Shown here: piece after piece, positions 23,113 through 30,603 of the stretch
How positions within the stretch are numbered: position 1 is the stretch's first letter
Layout: each line of letters begins with the position of its first letter
Assembly (NCBI GenBank): GCA_964636325.1
Contig: CAZWRV010000059.1
Location: forward strand, 1 to 38,686
Direction: 5' to 3'
From: CAZWRV01 sp964636325
GTDB lineage: Bacteria > Verrucomicrobiota > Lentisphaeria > Victivallales > GWF2-50-93
DNA: 38,686 nucleotides
Notes under the pieces: model-generated
Database searches by the model: none
What the model saw: the letters and a program-made list of their open reading frames with translations, nothing else
Told to the model about the DNA's origin: nothing
Program-made: the position numbers and the translations under genes

Positions 23113-23456
23113 TTGAAGGCTGAATTCCTGCCGTCGGTCGTCCTCCTACCCTTCCTCTATTCCCTGCCGCTTGTCTTATCGGAATCGGCGCGCCCTCCGA
23201 CGACGGCAGACATCTGATATTCAACAATATAATCTATTCGTCCTGGCGCTCGGGCATCCTCGCCGCCGGAAAGGACTCCAAGATACTCAATAACACCGTC
23301 TACAACTGCAACCGCTCCGGCTGGAAAGGCTTCCAGAAAACCGCAATTGATGGAGGGCGGAATTCTATTCCGCCGCATGAGGGCGAAGCCGGGCTGAGCC
23401 TCTTGAATACCTCTCTTTCAGATGCAATCAAATCCTGCGGAATCAGGGGAATATAA
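23113..23456 (+). pseudogene. collapsed secreted beta-helix protein gene
   Basis: A TTG start at 23113, with AGAGG upstream, opens a signal-peptide-like stretch (KAEFLPSVVLLPFLYSLPLV) that stops at TGA 23215. In a second frame, from about 23205, the text reads RHLIFNNIIYSSWRSGILAA, then SKILNNTVYNCNRSGW. This is the NNI(I/V)Y...G-I...I-NNTVYNC pattern of right-handed parallel beta-helix repeats. It runs to TAA at 23454-23456. The bulk of the gene appears deleted, joining the export signal to the C-terminal rungs out of frame. The final stop codon is supplied by the 41-bp palindrome that begins at 23453. Confidence 0.65.
23356..23374. repeat. GGCGGAAT hairpin repeat, copy 2
   Basis: Same 19-bp hairpin as 21678-21696, with the same TGGAG leader. 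It lies inside the collapsed beta-helix frame, so it may have inserted after decay began. Confidence 0.75.
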
Positions 23457-23493
23457 ATATTCAGTGAAATGGCGTAGTTCACTGAATATTTAC
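23453..23493 (+). repeat. 41-bp palindrome, copy 4
   Basis: ATAAATATTCAGTGAA-ATGGCGTAG-TTCACTGAATATTTAC. It differs from copy 1 by one loop base and the outermost pair, and it lacks the CCTAG flank. It fills the gap between the ends of two convergent frames, the beta-helix remnant and the receiver-kinase, which stops 2 bp further on. Confidence 0.9.
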
Positions 23494-23495
23494 GC

Positions 23496-24554
23496 TCAGT
23501 CCGAGGCTGGAAGCCGGATTATGAACGTGCATCCTGGGGACTGGGTGTTGTTGAAGGCCGATGCAGTCCCTCCGTGGAGTTCGGCTATGTTCTTCACTAT
23601 GGCGAGGCTGAGGCCGGGCCCCCTGGTGTAGTGATCTACATCCTGAACGTGGAACTCGTTGAAGACCGTGTCAAGCTTCGACTCGGGAATGCCAGTTCCG
23701 GAATCTATGACCGACAGTTCGATGCATCCGTCAACGGCCGCAAGCCTGACCTTTACGCTGCCGCCCTTCGGCGTGAACTTCAGCGAGTTGTCCACCAGGT
23801 AGGCCACCGCGAGCGAAATCAGCCCGGCGTCGCCCGAGAACGGCAGGCCCTGCGCGAAGCTTTCCTCCAACTTCACGTTCTTCTCTATGAACCTGTCCGC
23901 ATACCTGTCAACGACGCCTGACAGGAGCGAAGGCAGATCCAGCGGGCTTCTGCTGATGCTGACGTCCCCGCGCTTGAAGTTCGTGAGCATTATCGTCTTG
24001 TCCACGAGGTCCAGGAGGCTGCGGCCGCAGCTGATGATGTGGGAGACCGCCTCCTTGTCCGAGACCGTAAGCGACGGGCTCTGCTCCAGCATCTCCGCGA
24101 AGCCGATTATCGCGTTCAGAGGAGTCCTGGTCTCGTGCGAGAAGACGTTAAGCAGATCGTCCTTTATCTTGTCCACCTCCTCGACCGACTTCAGCCTTAG
24201 GAAGACCCGGACCTTCGCCAGCAGCTCCTCGGGCTCGAAGGGCTTTATAATGTAGTCGTCGGCCCCCGACTCGTAGCCTTTCAGCCTTTCGGAAAGCATG
24301 CTCTTGGCGGAGACAAGGATGATCTTGGTGAACGAGAGTGACGGATCCGACTTCAGCCTCCTGCAGACTACATAGCCGTCCATGCCGGGCATCATGATGT
24401 CGAGCAGGACGAGGTCGGGCCTGGTCTCGCCGGCCTTCCTGATCGCATCCTCACCGCTGGACGCCTGGCTGACGTCGTAGTCGACCCCGAGGATTTCCTC
24501 CAGGATGCGGACGTTCAGCCTGTCGTCGTCGACGACAAGTATCCTGTTCTTCAT
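23496..24554 (-). CDS. response regulator receiver fused to a histidine kinase
   Basis: A 352-residue soluble two-component protein with the receiver first. Residues 1-120 have the acidic pocket D9-D11, phospho-acceptor D52 in LLDIMMPGMDG, and K104 in KPF. The HisKA domain follows with H140 in FSHETRTPLNAIIGF. The ATPase domain has the N box LVDNSLKF, the G1 box DSGTGIP and a variant G2 box, RGPGLSLAIVK, in place of GTGLGLA. There is no DNA-binding output, so the signal must pass to another receiver by phosphorelay. The start is ATG at 24554 with AGGA just upstream. Five bases separate it from the stop of the membrane kinase upstream, so the two are certainly co-transcribed. Confidence 0.93.
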   Translation of the reverse strand: MKNRILVVDDDRLNVRILEEILGVDYDVSQASSGEDAIRKAGETRPDLVLLDIMMPGMDGYVVCRRLKSDPSLSFTKIILVSAKSMLSERLKGYESGADDYIIKPFEPEELLAKVRVFLRLKSVEEVDKIKDDLLNVFSHETRTPLNAIIGFAEMLEQSPSLTVSDKEAVSHIISCGRSLLDLVDKTIMLTNFKRGDVSISRSPLDLPSLLSGVVDRYADRFIEKNVKLEESFAQGLPFSGDAGLISLAVAYLVDNSLKFTPKGGSVKVRLAAVDGCIELSVIDSGTGIPESKLDTVFNEFHVQDVDHYTRGPGLSLAIVKNIAELHGGTASAFNNTQSPGCTFIIRLPASD

Positions 24555-24559
24555 TTTTC

Positions 24560-27244
24560 CTAGGCCTGTTTGCGCTGCTCCACTGGAAGTCTGAACGTGA
24601 ATACAGCACCCCTTTTACCCGGCCTGTTTGTAGCATATATCGTGCCATTATGGCATTTTATGATGTCCCGGCATATGGCTAATCCGAGCCCAGTTCCTTC
24701 ATGGGCCTTGCCGGTCTTCGACTGGAAGAACTCGGTGAATATGTTTTCAAGCTCCTGCTCGGGAATACCCGGCCCCTCGTCGGAGATGCTGATCCCGACG
24801 GTACCGTCTCCAGCGGAGAATTCGACCGAAATAGTCCCCCCGGGCGGGCTGAACTTCCATGCGTTCCAAAGTATGTTCCTCAGAACCCTCGTTATCTTGT
24901 CCCTGTCGAAGCATGCTGACGTGCTGAAGGCCGGCTCGTCGCAGACGAAGCGGACGCCCTTTTCCTCGAACGAGGCCCTGAGCTCGCCGTAGACCTGCAT
25001 CGCCGTTATGTAGAGGCTTGCCTGGACGAAGGAGAAGTCCATCTGACCCGACTTTATCTTGGCGATGTCCAGCATCTCGTTTATGATTTTGAGCAGCCTC
25101 TGCCCGCAGTCGTTGATGCTCTGGAAATAGCTTGCCAGCTTCTCCTTTGGGGCGTCCGGCGCGCCGAGCCCGAGCCTTGAGAAGCTCAAAATTCCGTGCA
25201 GCGGCGTTCTGAGCTCATGGCTCAGCCTCGTGAAGAACACGGTTCTTGCGCTGCTGGCCTTCTCGACCTCCTCCAGCGCCCTTGTCCTCTCCTGGACGGT
25301 CTTCTGCAGGCTTTCATACATGTCATGAAGCCTGATGACCATGTTGTCGAAGGCGTTGGATAGGGTGCCGAGCTCGTTGCCGAGTCCGGAATTTATCTTG
25401 ACGGTGAAGTCCCCCGACTCAAGCCTCTCCGTCGCCGTCAGCAGCTTTTTGAGCGGCCTCGCCAGCTGGTAGTTGAGCAGCAGCAGCAGCACGATGAAGC
25501 CTCCCAGGAGGGCGATCATGCCTGCGCCCGTATGGAAATACTTGGCCTGTCCGGCCGAGCTTTCGGCCATCGCCTCATAGTCTATGATGTCCGCCACGAC
25601 CCAGCCCGGACAGGGCAGGAAGCTGGTGAAAACAAGATATTTCCGTCCGCCTGAACTGATTCCGAGTGTCCTGGCCTCCTCGTCCGAGTCCAGGATGGCC
25701 GGCCTTATGAAGGAGACTAGCGGTGTCTTGGCCGGATCAAGCCCGGGGAAACTGTCCATGCAGGCCTTCGGCAGCACCGCGGAAATCACTTCCTTGCTCT
25801 CCCTTTCAAGTATCAGGCGCCCCTCCTGCGGCGCCATGGGCTGCTTCCAGGAGCCCAGGCTTCTGGTCTTGAGGCTGGACACATCGATGAAATACGTGAA
25901 GATTCCCTTCCTTCCGGCCACGTCCGACTTCATCGCGACAGGCGCAAGCCATCTGCCCGAAGCATTGTCACAAAAGATTTCCCCCCACCTGTATGGCATG
26001 CGCATCTTCCTGGGCGGGGCGGCCGGAGCGTCAAGGCCCGCCTCCAACTTACGCAGCTTCTCCTTCTTGAGGTCGTCCAAGACGCTTTTGGAGGAAACCC
26101 AAAACTCGCCGTCGGCCAGGAAGCAGGTCTCCCTGATGACCTCGGGCCAGTCCTCGTGCATCCTGTCGAGGGTGGCCTGCATCTTCAGCCTGAAAAGCTC
26201 CTGCGAGAGGTTGAGCGTGAGGCCGCCCAGATCCGTCTCGGCGCGCTCCTTCATGTTCTTGAGGTTCTGGACGGCGAACGACAGCTTCGCCGACTCGAAG
26301 CAGATCAGCCTCAGGTGCTTCGAATATATCAGCCTCTGGAAGCCCACCTCGTCGAGCCGCTGTATAAGCCCCTGCATTATCCCCGCGCTTATCAGTATGG
26401 CCACGCCGAAAACCAGACCCAGGCTCATCAGCAGCCGCCAGACCAGCGAACGGCGCATGCACACACCGAGCATGTATACCGTCGCCACCGACAGCGTCGC
26501 CACTATCAGAAGATGCCATGCCCACCAGAGGAAACCCCAGCTTTTGCCGAACCTCGCCATGAACGCCGAAAGCGCGAACATGTAGGCCATCATCGCAAAG
26601 ACCATGCTCTCGCGCCTGCCCGTAAGCATGTGCCTGTAAAGCCAGCAGGTCGCCACAACGAAAAGAAGCGCGCCGCTGATCCAGAACAGGAACTTGCCGC
26701 TCGCGCTGACCGAAGCCCCGTCAGCCCCGAGCATGGCCGGCAGGGCAGCGCCGAGCCTCCCAGGAATCCATACCAGTAGCCATGCGGCCGCCAGCGTCGG
26801 CACTATGAACTTCAAGGCGAGGTGCAGAAAATCGAAGTCCCATCTCGTCCTCCCTTCGTGCCGCAGCGAAATGGAGAAGAACAGCGCCGCCGACGTGACC
26901 GCGAAATATTTCAGCCAGGCCGCCTGCTCAGTCCCCGGAAAGTTCAGCGCATAGGTGAAATCAAGCAGACCCATGAACAGAAAGCCGCAGGCCATGATCC
27001 CGTAGACAAGCTCTGACGTGCTACGGAAGTATTCGATCAGAAGAAGAAACATGAAGACGCTGAAGAAGGCCCCCGTCCACTCAAGCATCGATATGTCGAC
27101 AGGGCTCTTCCAGAAGAACTCCCGTATCCTGCCCCCGCTCAGCAGATAGACGAGTATCGGCAGGACGTATATGCAGGCGAGCAGCACGCCGATAAGGATC
27201 GCCCTGCCTCGGGAAACCTTGAATTTTTCGGCTTGCGCATCCAA
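24560..27244 (-). CDS. membrane sensor histidine kinase with HAMP domain
   Basis: An 894-residue sensor. Residues 15-290 hold about eight hydrophobic helices; the GFLFMGLLDFTYAL segment resembles MASE-type membrane sensor domains. A periplasmic domain of about 290 residues follows and may be Cache-like, ending LPCPGWVVADIIDYE. Then come another helix, a HAMP linker (RPLKKLLTATERLESGDF) and a coiled coil. HisKA carries the phospho-acceptor in SHELRTPLHG at about residue 676. The ATPase domain has NILWNAWKF, DEGPGIP and GTGLGLAICRD. The start is TTG at 27244 with AGGA nine bases upstream; no ATG lies before the first helix. Both the start and the ribosome site lie inside or at the edge of the dispersed element at 27243-27370. 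It forms an operon with the receiver-kinase downstream. Confidence 0.9.
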   Translation of the reverse strand: MDAQAEKFKVSRGRAILIGVLLACIYVLPILVYLLSGGRIREFFWKSPVDISMLEWTGAFFSVFMFLLLIEYFRSTSELVYGIMACGFLFMGLLDFTYALNFPGTEQAAWLKYFAVTSAALFFSISLRHEGRTRWDFDFLHLALKFIVPTLAAAWLLVWIPGRLGAALPAMLGADGASVSASGKFLFWISGALLFVVATCWLYRHMLTGRRESMVFAMMAYMFALSAFMARFGKSWGFLWWAWHLLIVATLSVATVYMLGVCMRRSLVWRLLMSLGLVFGVAILISAGIMQGLIQRLDEVGFQRLIYSKHLRLICFESAKLSFAVQNLKNMKERAETDLGGLTLNLSQELFRLKMQATLDRMHEDWPEVIRETCFLADGEFWVSSKSVLDDLKKEKLRKLEAGLDAPAAPPRKMRMPYRWGEIFCDNASGRWLAPVAMKSDVAGRKGIFTYFIDVSSLKTRSLGSWKQPMAPQEGRLILERESKEVISAVLPKACMDSFPGLDPAKTPLVSFIRPAILDSDEEARTLGISSGGRKYLVFTSFLPCPGWVVADIIDYEAMAESSAGQAKYFHTGAGMIALLGGFIVLLLLLNYQLARPLKKLLTATERLESGDFTVKINSGLGNELGTLSNAFDNMVIRLHDMYESLQKTVQERTRALEEVEKASSARTVFFTRLSHELRTPLHGILSFSRLGLGAPDAPKEKLASYFQSINDCGQRLLKIINEMLDIAKIKSGQMDFSFVQASLYITAMQVYGELRASFEEKGVRFVCDEPAFSTSACFDRDKITRVLRNILWNAWKFSPPGGTISVEFSAGDGTVGISISDEGPGIPEQELENIFTEFFQSKTGKAHEGTGLGLAICRDIIKCHNGTIYATNRPGKRGAVFTFRLPVEQRKQA

Positions 27245-27370
27245 TTTCAGATTTCCTGGCCCGCATCTATGCGGAGACTAAAAACTGTGGGAATTTCTCT
27301 TGTGACCTATCAGTGAGGGGCGCCGGAAATCTGAAACTGAAATCCCTTCCGGGGGGCGGTATTTTACCAC
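27243..27370 (-). repeat. ~128-bp MITE-like dispersed element, copy B
   Basis: Inverse orientation of 5573-5700. The 11-bp inverted ends TTCAGATTTCC and GGAAATCTGAA are at 27246-27256 and 27325-27335. Its end forms the ribosome-binding region of the membrane kinase, and the AGGAAATCTGAAAT end runs into the TTG start. The rest of the gap to 27431 shows no gene. Confidence 0.8.
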
Positions 27371-27431
27371 ATCTTCGCCTCAAGCGGACAAGTCTTCTTC
27401 CTTAAGTATCAGGTTGCCTGATGCTGGATGT

Positions 27432-27791
27432 TCACTTCTTGGACCATTTCCCGGACGGATCCTGTATCCAGACCCCGGAGGCCTCTTCCTTGGCTATCTG
27501 CTTGGCGCGGGCTTCCCCGACCGCGTCGGCGCTGGAGCCGTTCTTCTGCGCAATCTCCTTGTAAGTCTTCTGGCGGGCTGCATTCTCCTGCTCCACCACG
27601 TCCTCCGCGGTCTTCTCATCGCCGCGGAATTCAAGGAGCCCCTTGTTGTTCTCCCCGACAATCCCCTTCAGCTTCAGCGCCTTTACAATCTTCACACGCT
27701 CCGCCGAACTCATCTCCCCGCATACCGCCAAGGAGCAGACGAACAGCAGCGCCACCGACGACATGACCAGCTTGCAGAAAAGCGACCTCAT
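27432..27791 (-). CDS. YdbL-like DUF1318 protein
   Basis: A 119-residue exported protein: a signal peptide (MRSLFCKLVMSSVALLFVCSLAVCG), then a short linker and the DUF1318 core. The core is visible as VVEQENAARQKTYKEIAQKNG, then AVGEARAKQIAKEEASGVWIQDPSGKW, the family's typical N-x-x-R...Y-x-x-I-A and final Gly-Trp pattern. YdbL acts in the periplasm with YnbE and the AsmA-like lipid-transport protein YdbH in enterobacteria. The start is ATG at 27791 with AAGGAGG four bases upstream. It follows a YnbE-like lipoprotein on the same strand. No YdbH-like gene is present in the window. Confidence 0.8.
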   Translation of the reverse strand: MRSLFCKLVMSSVALLFVCSLAVCGEMSSAERVKIVKALKLKGIVGENNKGLLEFRGDEKTAEDVVEQENAARQKTYKEIAQKNGSSADAVGEARAKQIAKEEASGVWIQDPSGKWSKK

Positions 27792-27805
27792 AAAACCTCC
27801 TTATG

Positions 27806-27897
27806 CAATTATCAGTTGACAATTATCAATTAAATTCAAATTTTAAGACGCTCCAATAACCAATGGCCAATAATTGATAATTGTTCATTGGTAATTG
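27806..27897. repeat. AT-rich inverted repeat inside the ynbE-ydbL operon
   Basis: ACAATTATCAATTA (27819-27832) is perfectly inverted at 27871-27884. Pairing extends outward to 27-nt arms (27806-27832 and 27871-27897) with a few mismatches. It is much more AT-rich than the flanking genes and separates the two cistrons by 114 bp. Confidence 0.75.
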
Positions 27898-27905
27898 ATG
27901 CGACG

Positions 27906-28157
27906 TCACTTCCCTTCCTTGCCCTCGAGATACTTCTTCAGCGCCTCCTCGGCCTCCTTGTCGGAAGTCTCCTTCGCGAGCTTGTCTTGCGCCTCGAACT
28001 TGGACTTCAGATCCTCCTGTATCTTAACATTCACGTCTATGGTGATATGCATGGGCTTGACCTCGATCGGCTTGACCTCAACTTCATGCCTGCAGCCTAA
28101 TGACAGGGCTATCAAAAGGCAAGGGGCCGTGAAAAACACTGCATGCAACTTGGACAT
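27906..28157 (-). CDS. YnbE-like lipoprotein
   Basis: An 83-residue lipoprotein. The signal MSKLHAVFFTAPCLLIALSLGC has the lipobox LSLGC. The mature part starts with a VEVKPIEVKPMHITIDVNVK strand, the hallmark of YnbE-like proteins (a P-I-x-I-x-x-N-V-x-I beta strand). A charged helix (SKFEAQDKLAKETSDKEAEEALKKYLEG) follows, which is longer than in E. coli YnbE. The start is ATG at 28157 with AGGAGA six bases upstream; an upstream in-frame start at 28241 lacks a ribosome site. It is followed by the YdbL-like gene. A promoter is visible at 28197-28225. Confidence 0.72.
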   Translation of the reverse strand: MSKLHAVFFTAPCLLIALSLGCRHEVEVKPIEVKPMHITIDVNVKIQEDLKSKFEAQDKLAKETSDKEAEEALKKYLEGKEGK

Positions 28158-28196
28158 CGCCGTCTCCTGTTCTGTTAAAGATTTCTTGAGTGTTGG

Positions 28197-28225
28197 AATA
28201 TATAAGCCTAAAGCCGTTTTTTCAA
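28197..28225 (-). promoter_or_regulatory. sigma-70-type promoter for the ynbE-ydbL-like operon
   Basis: On the minus strand, TTGAAA (28225-28220) and TATATT (28202-28197) are spaced by 17 bp, 40 bp upstream of the lipoprotein ATG. Confidence 0.6.
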
Positions 28226-28280
28226 CAAGTTCTCCTCGCACTTGTTGCCGTAGCGGGGCATTGTTGCCCGCGACATCCCT

Positions 28281-30266
28281 TCATTTCCCGGCCGGATCCG
28301 GCTTCAGCGCCTCCGCAACCTCCTCGTCCGTAAGCTTCCAGGCCAGTATTGAATAACCGACCGATGCGTCCGGAGGCCTGTCCCGGAGAAATATCGTCAT
28401 CTTCAGGAAGGCCAGTATGCTGTAGAGCTTCCATGTCTTCTCGGATATGGCCTCTCCCCTTCTGCGGGCATCCTCCATCTGGGCGCAGAGATCCGCAAAT
28501 ATCCCCTCGTTTATACTGTTCACGTTCACGCCGGTCTCCGCCATCATAAGTTCAGGGATGTATATGGTGGAAAGCATCGTCGCGCTTATCAGATAGGTTC
28601 CGCCCTTGTACTCAAACGGCTCGCAGCCGGAACCTTGGGGATAGCACGGCATGCGCCTCTCGCCAAGGCCGTAGCGGCCGATCCTGTCGACTCCGAAATA
28701 TGAAAGATAGACGTTCTCCCTGTCGAAGCCGGACGGCGCCTTTTCAAGCCAGACCTTCACGTTCTTGAGATCCTGCCCCCAATCCAGCGAACTGTCCACC
28801 AGATGCTTGTAGCCGTTGGACGGCCCTCCCGCCAGCACATTGAAATATGCCAGGTAGTTCGGCCAGATCAGCAGGCCCTCGAGAAGCATCAGCCCTAACA
28901 AGGCTAAGCCTGCGGCTATTCCTTTCCAGCCCTTGGGCAGGCTAAGATGGACGACCGCACCCGCGAATATGAAGAGGACCGGATAAAGCGGCAGTATGTG
29001 CCTCTGCCCGATGTTCATCCGGCTCGCCACGGCGAAAAGAATGTAGACTGCGGCGAACACCGCATATGGGACAAGCTTCGCAAGCTCACTGCCGTCGTGG
29101 AAGCCCTCCAGGACGCCGCCAGACAACGATTTCCTGAATCCTGCGGCAACTACGGCCAGCCCCAGCGCTCCGAGGATGATCTCCCACAGAGTGCTCTTCA
29201 CCAGGAAACAATAGGGGAAGTAATACCACCAGCCGCTTACGCTGAACTCTCCGTTGAGATAGGAATACCTGTGCATCGAATGCTTTATCACGAAAAGGAA
29301 TCCGTAGAGGAAGCCCTCAGGCAGGACTTTTCCGCGGCGCAGCATGTCGACCCCCTCCCCCAAGGAACCAGTCTCCTGAAGCAGCTCTTTCCACAACGGC
29401 TCCGTAGGGACATCGCCCGCAAGCTCGGGGTTGAGCATCGAGTAGCGGAACCCGAAAAAAAGCCATATCATGAGGACTGCGGCCGCGAGGCAGACGAGAA
29501 CGACGCCGGAAAACACTATGATCTGCCGGGTCTGCCCTTCAAAAACATAAGACTTCCCCCACGGCAGCCTCAGCTCCAGCGGCTTGCGCATGCATAACCT
29601 TGCCACCGCCAGGATGAGCCCAATCGGAACTATCATTGAGAACGACATCTTCGTCAGGCACAGCGCTCCGAGCAGGAACGCCACAAGGGCAAGCCGGCCC
29701 AAGGTCACCGCCTGCAGCAGTCGCCAAAGCTCGCGCACGCAGGCCAGGAAGAAAAGGCAGGACAAAAGATCAGACGTGGCAAGGCGGCAGTGCGCCAGAA
29801 TCGAAGGGCTCAAGGCGTAAAGCGAAAGGCTGATCAGACCGCCAAGGTGCCCGAAAATCTCCCGCGAACAGAAATAGACATAGGCTCCAAGAAACAGGCT
29901 GCACAGCAGTATCGCAAACCTGGCTGCGGCCAGCAGCCTGTCCGGATCGTTTCCGTAGTCGAACATAACCTTTCCGGGGAGGCTTCTCCAGGCCGCGACC
30001 GACCAGTCCCGGGAATCCGGCGCCGGAAACTTCACATCCATGAAGAGCAGAGGCAGGGACATCAGCCTCTGGGGAAGTATCCCGTTCTCAGGATTGATCC
30101 GGTAGTCGTCGCACAGCCAGCTCTCAAGGCCCCCGACGATGTGCGCAGGCTCGTCGAACGTCGGAGAGCCCCTCACCAGGCTCGTCGACGCAAGCGCGAA
30201 ATGGAGGCAGAGCAGCAGGACGACTGGTATGTATTCCCGGGCTTTTATTGAAGCATCCTCCTTCAC
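28281..30266 (-). CDS. GT-C family membrane glycosyltransferase (dolichyl-phosphate-mannose transferase-like)
   Basis: A 661-residue polytopic membrane protein. The first extracytoplasmic loop carries SPTFDEPAHIVGGLESW, with the acidic DE pair characteristic of GT-C transferases. LATSDLLSCLFFLACVREL and about ten helices follow. The loop VDSSLDWGQDLKNVKVWLEK is a conserved element of bacterial members of this family. The last 130 residues are soluble. The start is GTG at 30266. The strongest ribosome-site sequence (AAGGAGG) overlaps codons 2-4, so the true start is uncertain, but the first helix needs residues from about 10 on. A deleted paralog lies at 20046-20707. It is transcribed divergently from the TMTC-like gene at 30604. 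Confidence 0.8.
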   Translation of the reverse strand: MKEDASIKAREYIPVVLLLCLHFALASTSLVRGSPTFDEPAHIVGGLESWLCDDYRINPENGILPQRLMSLPLLFMDVKFPAPDSRDWSVAAWRSLPGKVMFDYGNDPDRLLAAARFAILLCSLFLGAYVYFCSREIFGHLGGLISLSLYALSPSILAHCRLATSDLLSCLFFLACVRELWRLLQAVTLGRLALVAFLLGALCLTKMSFSMIVPIGLILAVARLCMRKPLELRLPWGKSYVFEGQTRQIIVFSGVVLVCLAAAVLMIWLFFGFRYSMLNPELAGDVPTEPLWKELLQETGSLGEGVDMLRRGKVLPEGFLYGFLFVIKHSMHRYSYLNGEFSVSGWWYYFPYCFLVKSTLWEIILGALGLAVVAAGFRKSLSGGVLEGFHDGSELAKLVPYAVFAAVYILFAVASRMNIGQRHILPLYPVLFIFAGAVVHLSLPKGWKGIAAGLALLGLMLLEGLLIWPNYLAYFNVLAGGPSNGYKHLVDSSLDWGQDLKNVKVWLEKAPSGFDRENVYLSYFGVDRIGRYGLGERRMPCYPQGSGCEPFEYKGGTYLISATMLSTIYIPELMMAETGVNVNSINEGIFADLCAQMEDARRRGEAISEKTWKLYSILAFLKMTIFLRDRPPDASVGYSILAWKLTDEEVAEALKPDPAGK

Positions 30267-30480
30267 ATTAAGGTGATCGCATAGCTAAGGTTTGCAACCC
30301 AGGTGTCGGGTGTCAGGTGTCGGCAAAACAACTTTTTCATTCCGCTGATAGTTGAACACCGTCAATTGCAGACTTTTGCAATTGGCTTACACCAATATAT
30401 TATAATCGGACATCTTGAAATGTCAGCCTGTTTTTTAGAAGCGATCGGCAATGCGCCAGTCTTTTCTGCCGACACCCTAG
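30267..30480. other. intergenic region between divergent glycosyltransferase genes
   Basis: This holds a short GGTGTCGG/CAGGTGTC tandem (about 30301-30323). Its inverted counterpart (ACACCGACACCTGAACC) lies at 30526-30542, on the other side of the 41-bp palindrome. No gene or convincing promoter is seen. Confidence 0.45.
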
Positions 30481-30521
30481 GTAAATATTCAGTGAAAGGG
30501 CGTAGTTCACTGAATATTTAC
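30481..30521 (+). repeat. 41-bp palindrome, copy 5
   Basis: Identical to copy 1 over all 41 bases, including the CCTAG flank before it, although the two are 27 kb apart. It sits between inverted GGTGTCGG-type short repeats in the gap upstream of the TMTC-like gene. Confidence 0.93.
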
Positions 30522-30603
30522 CCGAACACCGACACCTGAACCCAGTAAATTTTATGCACTTGGTACACAAGCATCTATTCATCCAAGCACCCGTGGGACA
30601 ACA

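Noticed and set aside
2963..30521. Possible CRISPR array from the recurring 41-bp palindromes
   Set aside because: Copies are isolated and kilobases apart, in both orientations, with no regular spacers and no cas genes.
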